DNA of 7,980 bases from Candidatus Auribacterota bacterium (GTDB lineage: Bacteria > Auribacterota > JAFGBW01), in the NCBI GenBank assembly GCA_016932965.1, contig JAFGBW010000083.1:1-7980 (forward strand), written 5' to 3'. The notes under the pieces are model-generated. The model was given only the letters and a program-made list of their open reading frames with translations, had not been told where the DNA came from and did not search any database. Below are positions 1 through 6,427 of the stretch, piece by piece. The translations under genes and the position numbers were made by a program. Every line of letters begins with the position of its first letter. Within the stretch, counting starts at the first letter, position 1.

Positions 1-2367
1 GGTTTTGAAACCTTCATCTCTGAAATTTTTGACGTGATCGAGCGGGTCGGAACAGGAGGGTGCTATGTTTTTGACTGCCTTTCGGAGCTGGCGGTCGACT
101 GGTACAGCGACCGCATGCTCGGCAACTTTTTTCGCCTGACCTGTCCGTATCTGTACACGTTTGAAACCATCACTTATTTTGCCTTATTGAGGAACCGACA
201 TACAAACCTTGCCATAGAGGCAATTCATCATACCGCCCAGGTGGTGATCGATGTGTACCGGAACCGGGAAACGCTCTATGTTCATCCGCTCAAAGTGTAT
301 AAACGCCATTCTGAAACCATGTACATGCTGCATTCCTGGGAAAAGGAAAAGTTCATTCCGGTGACACGAAGCGCCACTATTTCAGAAATTCTTTCTTCGG
401 TTCCCCAGCCTTGGCTGGATTTCTCGATTCTCAAGTATGATGTCTGGACGGAAACGTTTTTAGAGGCCCAGGAAGTCGTTGATTCGGAAAAATCCACTGG
501 AAAACATTCAGCCAAAACAAAAAAATTGCTGAATAAGCTCCTGAGAATGGCTGTTTCCAGGGAGGAAAGGCTCTTAAAACTCTGCGAAAAATATTTTGAT
601 TTGGCGGACCTTTTGGAAATTGAAAAACGCATGATCGGAAGCGGGCTTGTCGGCGGGAAAACCGTCGGCATGCTTTTGTCCAGGGCCATCTTGAAAAAAA
701 ATGCTCCCCGGTGGAACGAACGACTTGAGGCGCATGATTCTTTTTATATCGGATCAGATGTCTTTTATTCCTACCTCATTCTGAACGGCTGCTGGTGGGT
801 GCGCAGGAGACTGAGAAATCCGGCGTATGCCCTGGATGGAGCCCTGGAAGCAAGACAAAGACTTCTGACCGGAACCTTTCCCAAAGACATACAAAACCAG
901 TTCATGGCCATGCTGGATTATTTCGGCCAGTCCCCCATCATTGTTCGTTCTTCCAGTCTTTTGGAAGACGCTTATGGAAACGCCTTTTCGGGAAAATACG
1001 AAAGCGTGTTTTGCGCCAACCAGGGGACTCCGCAGGAACGGCTTGAGCATTTCATGACCGCTGTCAGGCGCGTTTATGCCAGCACCATGAGCAGGGATGC
1101 CCTTTCTTACCGCGCTCATTGGGGGCTTTTGGAGCAGGACGAGCAGATGGCGCTTTTGATCCAGCGGGTCTCGGGAGAAGTGCATGGAAAGCAGTTTTAT
1201 CCCCATGTGGCCGGAGTGGGATTTTCCTTCAATCCCTTTGTGTGGAATAAAAAGATCGATCCCTCTTCCGGGATGATCCGCCTGGTGTTTGGTTTAGGCA
1301 CGCGCGCTGTCGACAGGACAGACGATGATTACACGAGAGTCGTTGCCTTGAATGCTCCGGGACTCCGTCCTGAAGCCAATTTCGAGGAGGTGAAAAAATA
1401 CGCCCAGCGCAGGGTGGATGTTCTGGATTTAAAAGCGAATCAGCATGTCTCCCGTTATTTCGACGAGGTGGCAAAATCCTCTCCGCAGCTTCCTTTGGAT
1501 ATTTTTGCTTCCAAAGATGAAGAATTGGTCCGCCGTGCTTCAGAGATGAACCGGCAGGATTTTTTCCCCTATGTTCTGACCTTTGATTCGCTTCTTTCCC
1601 AGACGGAATTTGTTGACCGGATAAAGGAAATGCTGGCCATGCTGGAATCCGCCTATGAATATCCGGTGGATGTGGAATTTACGGCCAATTTTCTGGATCC
1701 TGATGTGTTCCGGATCAATCTGCTCCAATGCCGGCCGTTTCAGGTCAAGGGAAAGACAGGAATCGTTTCCAAATCTGTTTCCATTCCAAAAGAGCAGGTC
1801 CTTCTGCAGACAGAGGGTCCCATCATCGGCAACAGTCTGGATGGGACTATCGACCGCTGTATTTATATTTCTCCTGAAATATACGGGGGTTTGTCCATGA
1901 ATGATCGCTATGCCGTAGCCAGACTCATTGGAAGACTCACCCATTTGACAGGAGAGAACAAAGCCCAAATCATCATGCTGGTGGGGCCGGGACGGTGGGG
2001 GACTTCCATGCCTGCTCTGGGGATTCCAGTGTCCTTTGCTGAGATCAATTCTGTCAAAGTGCTTTGCGAGCTGGCCATGATGCATCAGGGACTGGTTCCG
2101 GATGTCTCCCTGGGAACGCATTTTTTTAATGACCTGGTGGAAATGGACATGCTGTATATGGCGCTCCATCCGGAACGGAAAAATCATGTCCTGAACCATG
2201 CTTTTTTTAATGATTCTCATAATCGTCTTTCTGAACTGCTTCCTGATTCTGAGAAGTGGTCCAATGTGGTGAAGGTCATCGACTCCGCAACGTCCGGAGG
2301 AAAAATTCTCTGCCTGAATGTCGATTCCATCAACCAGAAAGGCTTGTGCTACTTCAATCCGGTCTGA
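1..2367 (+). CDS. PEP/pyruvate-binding (PPDK N-terminal domain) protein, 5' end outside window
   Basis: The frame is open from base 1, and the GTG at 34 is internal to good coding sequence, so the gene starts upstream; 788 residues are visible and it stops at TGA 2365-2367. Numbering from base 1, residues 1-130 resemble the end of a RecA/KaiC-like fold, with a Walker-B-like strand CYVFDCLSEL; any Walker A would lie upstream. The PPDK/PEP-synthase ATP-binding domain follows: SGLVGGKTVGML near 215-226 (Lys220), IIVRSSSLLED (Arg316), YESVF, LLIQRVSGE, and the closing LLQCRPF at about 574-580. In PEP synthase or PPDK a swivelling phospho-histidine domain and a PEP-binding TIM barrel would come next; neither is present. 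Instead about 208 residues follow, containing GPGRWGTSMPALGIPV. It may therefore bind ATP or transfer phosphate without being a PEP synthase. The family assignment is firm; the biochemical role is unknown. Confidence 0.85.
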   Translation, partial: GFETFISEIFDVIERVGTGGCYVFDCLSELAVDWYSDRMLGNFFRLTCPYLYTFETITYFALLRNRHTNLAIEAIHHTAQVVIDVYRNRETLYVHPLKVYKRHSETMYMLHSWEKEKFIPVTRSATISEILSSVPQPWLDFSILKYDVWTETFLEAQEVVDSEKSTGKHSAKTKKLLNKLLRMAVSREERLLKLCEKYFDLADLLEIEKRMIGSGLVGGKTVGMLLSRAILKKNAPRWNERLEAHDSFYIGSDVFYSYLILNGCWWVRRRLRNPAYALDGALEARQRLLTGTFPKDIQNQFMAMLDYFGQSPIIVRSSSLLEDAYGNAFSGKYESVFCANQGTPQERLEHFMTAVRRVYASTMSRDALSYRAHWGLLEQDEQMALLIQRVSGEVHGKQFYPHVAGVGFSFNPFVWNKKIDPSSGMIRLVFGLGTRAVDRTDDDYTRVVALNAPGLRPEANFEEVKKYAQRRVDVLDLKANQHVSRYFDEVAKSSPQLPLDIFASKDEELVRRASEMNRQDFFPYVLTFDSLLSQTEFVDRIKEMLAMLESAYEYPVDVEFTANFLDPDVFRINLLQCRPFQVKGKTGIVSKSVSIPKEQVLLQTEGPIIGNSLDGTIDRCIYISPEIYGGLSMNDRYAVARLIGRLTHLTGENKAQIIMLVGPGRWGTSMPALGIPVSFAEINSVKVLCELAMMHQGLVPDVSLGTHFFNDLVEMDMLYMALHPERKNHVLNHAFFNDSHNRLSELLPDSEKWSNVVKVIDSATSGGKILCLNVDSINQKGLCYFNPV

Positions 2368-2388
2368 TTTTGCCGGAAGAATCTTTAA

Positions 2389-2422
2389 GCGGAAAAACCT
2401 TTATGAATAAAGATTTTCCCGC
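2389..2422 (+). terminator. possible weak terminator hairpin after the PEP-binding gene
   Basis: An imperfect stem starts 21 bases after the stop codon. GCGG (2389-2392) pairs with CCGC (2419-2422), AAAA with TTTT, and CTTTA with TAAAG around a TGAA loop, with one small internal loop and one bulged C. Only a short, interrupted T run follows (ACCTTTTC). The position suits an end to rightward transcription, but the fold is not canonical. Confidence 0.3.
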
Positions 2423-2448
2423 ACCTTTTCTAAACACTTTTATTGGGC

Positions 2449-2480
2449 GCCTTGATTTTTTTAGACAAAAAAATCAAGGC
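2449..2480. repeat. perfect 14-bp inverted repeat with 4-base loop
   Basis: The arm GCCTTGATTTTTTT (2449-2462) and its exact reverse complement (2467-2480) flank the loop AGAC. It lies in the gap between two convergent genes, so it could limit transcription from both sides. The T and A runs are inside the stem rather than after it, so this is not a textbook intrinsic terminator on either strand. A protein-binding site or RNA end-stabilising hairpin is equally possible. Confidence 0.6.
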
Positions 2481-2577
2481 TCAAAAGCGTTTCTTAAGAA
2501 GGAAATCGGTATTGAAGCAGTGGTGATGCCTTATCAATGAAAAAATAAAATCGAATCCCGAAAGAAGAGTCTGCCTC

Positions 2578-3291
2578 TTATTCTTCTGATCCTTTGACCA
2601 TGGGGACAAATCTGACAGGGATGATGCTTTGAGAGGTGATGTTGTTTGATTTTTTTTCTATTTTCAAAAGCTCCTGAAAAATTTCACCGACAGGGACGAC
2701 CATGATTCCGCCGTCTGCGAGCTGCTTAATGAGTTCCTGAGGGATCTGGGGCGGTGCTGCGGTGATGATGATTTTTTGAAAAGGGGCCTGTTCCGGCCAC
2801 CCCTTGTATCCATCCCCGCAGATCACTTCAATGTTTTTATATCCCTTGTTTTTCAGCTGGCTCTTTGCGGATTGTGCCAGTTCCGGAATGATTTCCATGG
2901 TGTAGACTTTTTTTGCGAGTCTGGACAGGACAGCCGCCTGATATCCTGATCCGGTTCCGATTTCAAGAACCTTATCTGTTTTCTGAACATCTAAGAGCTC
3001 TGTCATGAGAGCCACGATATAGGGCTGTGAAATGGTCTGGCCGTATCCTATTGAAACCGGCCGGTCTTCGTAGGCTTCAGCACGGTATTGTGCCGGAACA
3101 AATTCATGCCGCAGGATCGACTGCATGGCATCGAGGACCTTCTGAGAACGGACTCCCCGGCTGATGATCTGCGTTTGGATCATGTGCTGATTTTTGCTTT
3201 CCATATCTTCAGAACGAACGGAACCGGACAGGGTATAGAAAAATAAAAAACTAAATAGGGATCGCAAGGAAATGGAAAATAATTTTAACAT
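2578..3291 (-). CDS. pcm: protein-L-isoaspartate O-methyltransferase, probably exported
   Basis: Transfers a methyl group from SAM to L-isoaspartyl residues in damaged proteins so that they can return to aspartate. With the start at 3291 the product is 237 residues. Residues 1-29 form a basic n-region (MLK...R10), a hydrophobic stretch (about 11-23) and a polar c-region, like a signal peptide or N-terminal anchor. Family marks follow: RHEFVP (61-66), GYGQTISQP (82-90), SAM motif I VLEIGTGSGYQ (108-118), acidic Glu133 in YTMEI, CGDGYKGW (158-165), and the C-terminal RFVPM. The frame stays open up to ATG 3357 and TTG 3360, which would add 22-23 residues, but neither has a ribosome site, whereas ATG 3291 sits on the stop of a well-initiated short frame (3344-3285). 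It is the last gene of the leftward operon. Identity is firm; export and start are inferred. Confidence 0.9.
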   Translation of the reverse strand: MLKLFSISLRSLFSFLFFYTLSGSVRSEDMESKNQHMIQTQIISRGVRSQKVLDAMQSILRHEFVPAQYRAEAYEDRPVSIGYGQTISQPYIVALMTELLDVQKTDKVLEIGTGSGYQAAVLSRLAKKVYTMEIIPELAQSAKSQLKNKGYKNIEVICGDGYKGWPEQAPFQKIIITAAPPQIPQELIKQLADGGIMVVPVGEIFQELLKIEKKSNNITSQSIIPVRFVPMVKGSEE

Positions 3292-3344
3292 GAATATACC
3301 AAATAAAGCATAACTATGATGTTGTGGGATCTTGATATTTTCAT
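3285..3344 (-). CDS. 19-residue coupling/leader ORF before pcm
   Basis: ATG at 3344 has GAGGT (3355-3351 on the minus strand) 6 bases upstream, the clearest Shine-Dalgarno match around this junction. It encodes MKISRSHNIIVMLYLVYSC and stops at TAA 3287-3285. The pcm start ATG (3291-3289) lies inside its last codons, giving ATGTTAA. The upstream acetyltransferase-like gene stops at TGA 3349-3347, two bases before this ATG. The arrangement suits stop-and-restart coupling from the upstream gene through this short frame into pcm. The peptide is itself basic then hydrophobic, so it could be a relic of an alternative pcm signal sequence lost to a frameshift. The initiation signals are visible; translation is inferred. 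Confidence 0.35.
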   Translation of the reverse strand: MKISRSHNIIVMLYLVYSC

Positions 3345-3346
3345 TG

Positions 3347-3772
3347 TCATACCTCATCAACGGTTAGATCAGGCAATCTCTTTCGGATAGCATTTTCTAC
3401 AAGGCCATATACCTGAGAATATGGGAAATATTTTATTTCTTGAATAAAAAACTCAGGAAGAGAGTCATGACTGCTAATCATGAATGACGGTTCCCATGGA
3501 CTGCCTGATTTTCTCGGCGGAATTTCATGCTGACAAGGAACGACAGTAAATCCATTCCTTTTATAAAATTCTATTCTTCTTTCAGCATCCTGTTTTTTTG
3601 ATCGTTCCTGTTTATAAAAATCCGGATTATTTTCTGCTGTCTTTCCATCCACTATTTCCAAAGATATGGGATAGGTATTTTGAGGAGCTAAGCTCTGGTC
3701 AGATCGGGCCGGCAGGGCTGATTCATAGGCTGAAAAACATATCAATAAAATGATTTTAGTTAGCGTATGCAT
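3347..3772 (-). CDS. short exported protein resembling the C-terminal half of a GNAT acetyltransferase
   Basis: The product is 141 residues. Residues 1-22 look like a signal peptide (MHTLTK, then IILLICFSAY, then small residues ending ALPA). Residues 35-42 (PISLEIVD) and 65-75 (RRIEFYKRNGF) match the late beta strand and the 'R-R-I-x-F-Y-x-R-x-G-F' segment of GNAT N-acetyltransferases. Residues 83-100 (EIPPRK...SFMIS) and the ending EFFIQEI...YSQVYG fit the same subfamily's C-terminus. The acetyl-CoA pyrophosphate loop (motif A) is missing. The 102 bases upstream contain no such segment in any minus-strand frame, and an in-frame TGA lies two codons before the ATG, so a simple frameshift does not explain the loss. 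It could be a decayed gene or an exported non-catalytic fold. Ribosome site is weak. Composition is AT-rich beside alr. Confidence 0.6.
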   Translation of the reverse strand: MHTLTKIILLICFSAYESALPARSDQSLAPQNTYPISLEIVDGKTAENNPDFYKQERSKKQDAERRIEFYKRNGFTVVPCQHEIPPRKSGSPWEPSFMISSHDSLPEFFIQEIKYFPYSQVYGLVENAIRKRLPDLTVDEV

Positions 3773-3874
3773 GGATCAATTTAACCTGGATTTATTCTAT
3801 TCTCAGTTTATCCGATTTTTTTATGCTGAGCAAATTCCGGGTTTAGTGCTGATGATGTTTGATTCAGATTTGAA

Positions 3875-4429
3875 TCACAATGGCTTGTTGGTCAGTACGT
3901 ATTCCATGATGTGTTCCAACAAGGCCAGGAATTGTTCAGCCGGTTCACTCAAGGCCGGGTTTTTATCATCTACGGAGCTGAAGTAGCAATGATGCTCCGC
4001 TGCTCCGTATTGCAGCGTCAATTCCGCAAGCCAGACCCCCTTCTCCCTGCGCGGCACATAAGATTTTGAGGACAAGGTCCAGTTTCCGGATTCCAGAAAA
4101 AAGCCCTGCAGGGCGGCCCGGATTTTTTCCGGAAGAATAACAGGACCCAATCTCTGGATCGTGATTTTTTTTTCCTCCGGAGAAAGAGATGCGTTTCTGG
4201 AGTTGTCGAGGGTGTGGATCAGATGAACCTGGCCGTCTGTCATGATGGACAAAATATGGCTGATGATTTGTTTGACAGGACCTTCTTCCCTGGAAAAAGT
4301 CGTGGAATAAATAATCAAAGGAACCCCCTGTTCCAAATTTCTGACTTTTCCTTCTTCGTCAAAAAGGACTTCTGCATGAAGCACGTCTGAAATACAGATT
4401 GAAAAAAGAAAAAAGAGGAGCAGCCTCAT
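3875..4429 (-). CDS. exported protein of unknown function, translationally coupled to alr
   Basis: The 184-residue product has a clear Sec-type signal peptide: MRLLLFFLFSICISDVLHA with probable cleavage after Ala19 (LHA-E). The cysteine at 12 does not make a convincing lipobox. The mature part of about 165 residues is soluble-looking and mixed in charge, with segments such as GVPLIIYSTTF, a basic SYVPRREKGVW and a C-terminal helix-like stretch (EPAEQFLALLEHIMEYVL). I recognise no family. Its ATG overlaps the alr stop as ATGA (4429-4426), so it is very likely translated by ribosomes finishing alr. That link and the signal peptide suggest an envelope role, but no function can be named from the sequence. 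Confidence 0.75.
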   Translation of the reverse strand: MRLLLFFLFSICISDVLHAEVLFDEEGKVRNLEQGVPLIIYSTTFSREEGPVKQIISHILSIMTDGQVHLIHTLDNSRNASLSPEEKKITIQRLGPVILPEKIRAALQGFFLESGNWTLSSKSYVPRREKGVWLAELTLQYGAAEHHCYFSSVDDKNPALSEPAEQFLALLEHIMEYVLTNKPL

Positions 4430-5577
4430 TCAACGATCCTGGGAATCAAGGGATTCAACCTGGCAAGGATTTCATAGGAAATCGTATTGGTCATGGCGGC
4501 AAGATGGTCTGCCGTGATGGATTCTTTTCCGTCTTTTCCCAGGAGGGTGACCACATCCTGTGTTTTGGCTTCAGGGATATCCGTCAAATCCACCATGCAG
4601 ATATTCATGCAGATTCTTCCGCAAATTCCGGCGCGTTTTCCCCTGACGAGAACATATCCCTGGTTCGAGAGTTTCCGGTCATAACCATCGTAATAACCAA
4701 TCGGAAGAATGCCGATTTTACTTTTTCGCATGGCTTTGTATGTCAGTCCATAGCCGATAAAATCACCTTTCCCCACATTTTTGATCTGAACCAGCCTGGT
4801 TTTCCAGGAAAGAACAGGCCGCAAGGGATTCGTTGGTTTCAAGGCGTAAGCCACTTCAGGTGAAGAGTAGTATCCGTACAAGGAGATTCCTGGCCTGATC
4901 AGCTGGAAGTGCGTTTCAGGATACAATAATACGGCCGCTGAACAGGCTATATGCAGGGAATCCGGTTGTACCCCCCCCTTTTTAAAAAGTCGGACGGCAT
5001 GTTTGAGACATTGGATTTGTTTTTTATAATAAGAGGTATCGGCTGTGTCTTCAATATTGGCGAAATGCGAGGACAGGCCTCTTAATTCGTATTGAATGGA
5101 TTTCAACAGGGAAATGAAATCAGGAATATTTTTCAGATCCAGACCCTGGCGGTTTGTTCCGGTTTCTATTTTGACATGAATTTTAGCAGGATGAGAAAGG
5201 ATTTTTTGGGCTTTCTTGATAGCGGAAAGGATCTCTTGAGTATAGACCGTGAGTTCAAATCCTTTTTTTAAACAGAGCGGAATCTGTGCCGGAGCGACGG
5301 GGCCCAGGAGAATGATGCGTTCTTTGCTTCCGGATTCATGAAGCGTCAGTGCTTCATCCAGGGTATGAACCATGAAAATACCCAGGCCGCATTGCCGGAA
5401 TAATTGGGCCATGGGCAGGAGCCCGTGTCCGTATGCATTGGCCTTTAATATGCCCGCTATTTCAACCCGGGAGCTGCAATGAGAACGGATAATCCCTATG
5501 TTGTGTTTAAGATTCGCTTTGGATAAGGTGATCCATTGAAGAAAATGGGAAGGTTCTGTCATGATTCTTTTTAGCAT
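4426..5577 (-). CDS. alr: alanine racemase (PLP-dependent)
   Basis: Interconverts L- and D-alanine in the cytoplasm, supplying D-alanine for peptidoglycan. The 383 residues are a normal family length. The N-terminal TIM barrel has the PLP lysine Lys45 in LKANAYGHG; VKIETGTNRQG carries Lys136 and Arg143, equivalent to the carbamylated lysine and substrate-side arginine of characterised racemases; SSHFAN and RPGISLYG (Arg228, contacting the PLP pyridine nitrogen) follow. The C-terminal beta domain has the second catalytic base Tyr276 in GYGLTY and GRICMNICMVD, where most homologs read C-M-D; here the Asp is Asn. Start: ATG 5577 has AAAGGA almost touching it, while Met6 (ATG 5562) has AAAAAGA three bases before it and also keeps the whole domain, so the start is uncertain by five residues. 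First gene of the leftward operon. Confidence 0.95.
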   Translation of the reverse strand: MLKRIMTEPSHFLQWITLSKANLKHNIGIIRSHCSSRVEIAGILKANAYGHGLLPMAQLFRQCGLGIFMVHTLDEALTLHESGSKERIILLGPVAPAQIPLCLKKGFELTVYTQEILSAIKKAQKILSHPAKIHVKIETGTNRQGLDLKNIPDFISLLKSIQYELRGLSSHFANIEDTADTSYYKKQIQCLKHAVRLFKKGGVQPDSLHIACSAAVLLYPETHFQLIRPGISLYGYYSSPEVAYALKPTNPLRPVLSWKTRLVQIKNVGKGDFIGYGLTYKAMRKSKIGILPIGYYDGYDRKLSNQGYVLVRGKRAGICGRICMNICMVDLTDIPEAKTQDVVTLLGKDGKESITADHLAAMTNTISYEILARLNPLIPRIVE

Positions 5578-5739
5578 ATCCTTTACTTTTTGATAAGAAA
5601 TGTTTTTGATTCTATTTTTGTATCAATTCGTATTGTTTCGTGGTTAACATAGATGACGGTATCGGGACAGTTAATCCTTTCCATTCCCTTCATATTTTTA
5701 TAGTGAATAGGGACGACTCCCTTTATATGAGATTAAATC
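5578..5739. promoter_or_regulatory. divergent promoter region between alr and the YggS-family gene
   Basis: This 162-bp AT-rich gap separates two genes read in opposite directions, so it should hold both promoters. Leftward, TTAACC, a 17-base spacer and GATACA form only a poor sigma70-like pair. Rightward, TATAGT (5699-5704) is a possible -10, with no good -35 at normal spacing. No riboswitch-like structure was recognised. The promoters are inferred from gene layout. Confidence 0.4.
5709..5722. repeat. small hairpin just before the YggS-family start
   Basis: AGGGA (5709-5713) and TCCCT (5718-5722) flank the loop CGAC, ending 17 bases before ATG 5740. It would lie in the mRNA leader, immediately upstream of the weak ribosome site GAGA (5729-5732). 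Five base pairs is short and may be chance. Confidence 0.25.
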
Positions 5740-6417
5740 ATGGTTTCCCCCTATCTTCAGTTTAAAGAACATCTCAATCAGGAATCAATCCGGTTGAAGC
5801 GGGACCCTGCTTCCGTCTATTTGGTGGCTGCCAGTAAATACGCGGATGCTCCAACCATGAGGATCCTTTTCAATGAAGGACAAAAGGATTTTGGAGAAAA
5901 CAGGCTGCAGGACGCAGTTCCCAAGATGGAAGCGCTTTCTGATTTGGACATCACGTGGCATTTCATCGGCCATATTCAGACAAATAAGGTCAACAAAATC
6001 GCCGATTTTTTTTCCGTCGTCCATTCAGTGGATAGCTTAAAGGTGGCCTCACTTTTGAACAAATTTTGCGGTGAAAAAAATAAAATGATGAAAGCCTTTA
6101 TTCAGGTGAATCTCTGCCGGGAACCCAGCAAATCAGGATATGAAAAATCAGCATTAATGAATGAGTTCCCCCAGATGCTGATATTGAAACATATATCCTG
6201 GCAGGGACTCATGATGATGACGCCTTTGGAAGCCACGTCTTGTGAGAAACGTCTTTATTTCGGGCAGCTCAGGGAACTGAAGGAGGAGCTCAATAAGCAA
6301 TTCGGAGCCGGTATGCGTTTTCTGTCCATGGGCATGAGTGATGACTGGAAGGAGGCCTTGGCCGAAGCGGCCACGCATCTTCGTGTGGGCAGAGCGCTTT
6401 TTTCACAACCACGATGA
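5740..6417 (+). CDS. yggS: YggS/PLPBP-family pyridoxal phosphate homeostasis protein
   Basis: Single-domain PLP carrier of the PROSC/YggS/YlmE family, thought to buffer free PLP and influence amino-acid and keto-acid balance; no enzymatic activity is established for the family. The 225 residues match the usual length. Family marks, in order: LVAASK with PLP lysine Lys33, FGENRLQD (51-58), WHFIGHIQTNK (73-83), SVDSLKVA, SKSGY, GLMMMTP, and MGMSDDW (197-203) followed by LRVGRALF. The fold resembles the N-terminal barrel of alanine racemase, encoded next door on the opposite strand. The start is well bounded: an in-frame TAA lies at 5734-5736, and GAGA sits seven bases before the ATG. The sensor gene follows after 10 bases, suggesting co-transcription. 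The symbol denotes family identity; orthology to the E. coli gene is assumed. Confidence 0.93.
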   Translation: MVSPYLQFKEHLNQESIRLKRDPASVYLVAASKYADAPTMRILFNEGQKDFGENRLQDAVPKMEALSDLDITWHFIGHIQTNKVNKIADFFSVVHSVDSLKVASLLNKFCGEKNKMMKAFIQVNLCREPSKSGYEKSALMNEFPQMLILKHISWQGLMMMTPLEATSCEKRLYFGQLRELKEELNKQFGAGMRFLSMGMSDDWKEALAEAATHLRVGRALFSQPR

Positions 6418-6427
6418 GTTCAAAACA

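Noticed and set aside
1540-2220. 226-codon minus-strand frame inside the PEP-binding gene
   Set aside because: The plus strand carries recognisable PPDK motifs here; the minus-strand translation is rich in His, Gln and Arg with no coherent domain.
1-2367. Calling the first gene ppsA or ppdK
   Set aside because: The phospho-histidine and PEP-binding domains are absent after the QCRPF motif, so the enzyme names do not apply.
2256-2540. 94-codon plus-strand frame across the end of the PEP-binding gene
   Set aside because: It overlaps the real C-terminus in another frame, runs through both hairpins and has no family resemblance.
2540-2579. Possible leftward terminator after pcm: AAGAG/CTCTT stem then a T-rich run
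   Set aside because: The stem is only five pairs and the T run begins about 14 bases after it, too far for an intrinsic terminator.
3861-3876. Six-base palindrome GATTCA/TGAATC overlapping the stop of the unknown exported gene
   Set aside because: Short, AT-rich and without a T run, so not supportable as a terminator or operator.
3750-3986. 78-codon plus-strand frame in the gap between the two exported genes
   Set aside because: It overlaps the coding 5' end of one minus-strand gene and the 3' end of another; no ribosome site or motif.
4399-4863. 154-codon plus-strand frame opposite alr and the unknown exported gene
   Set aside because: It lies antisense to the well-supported alr C-terminal domain, and its translation shows no family motif.
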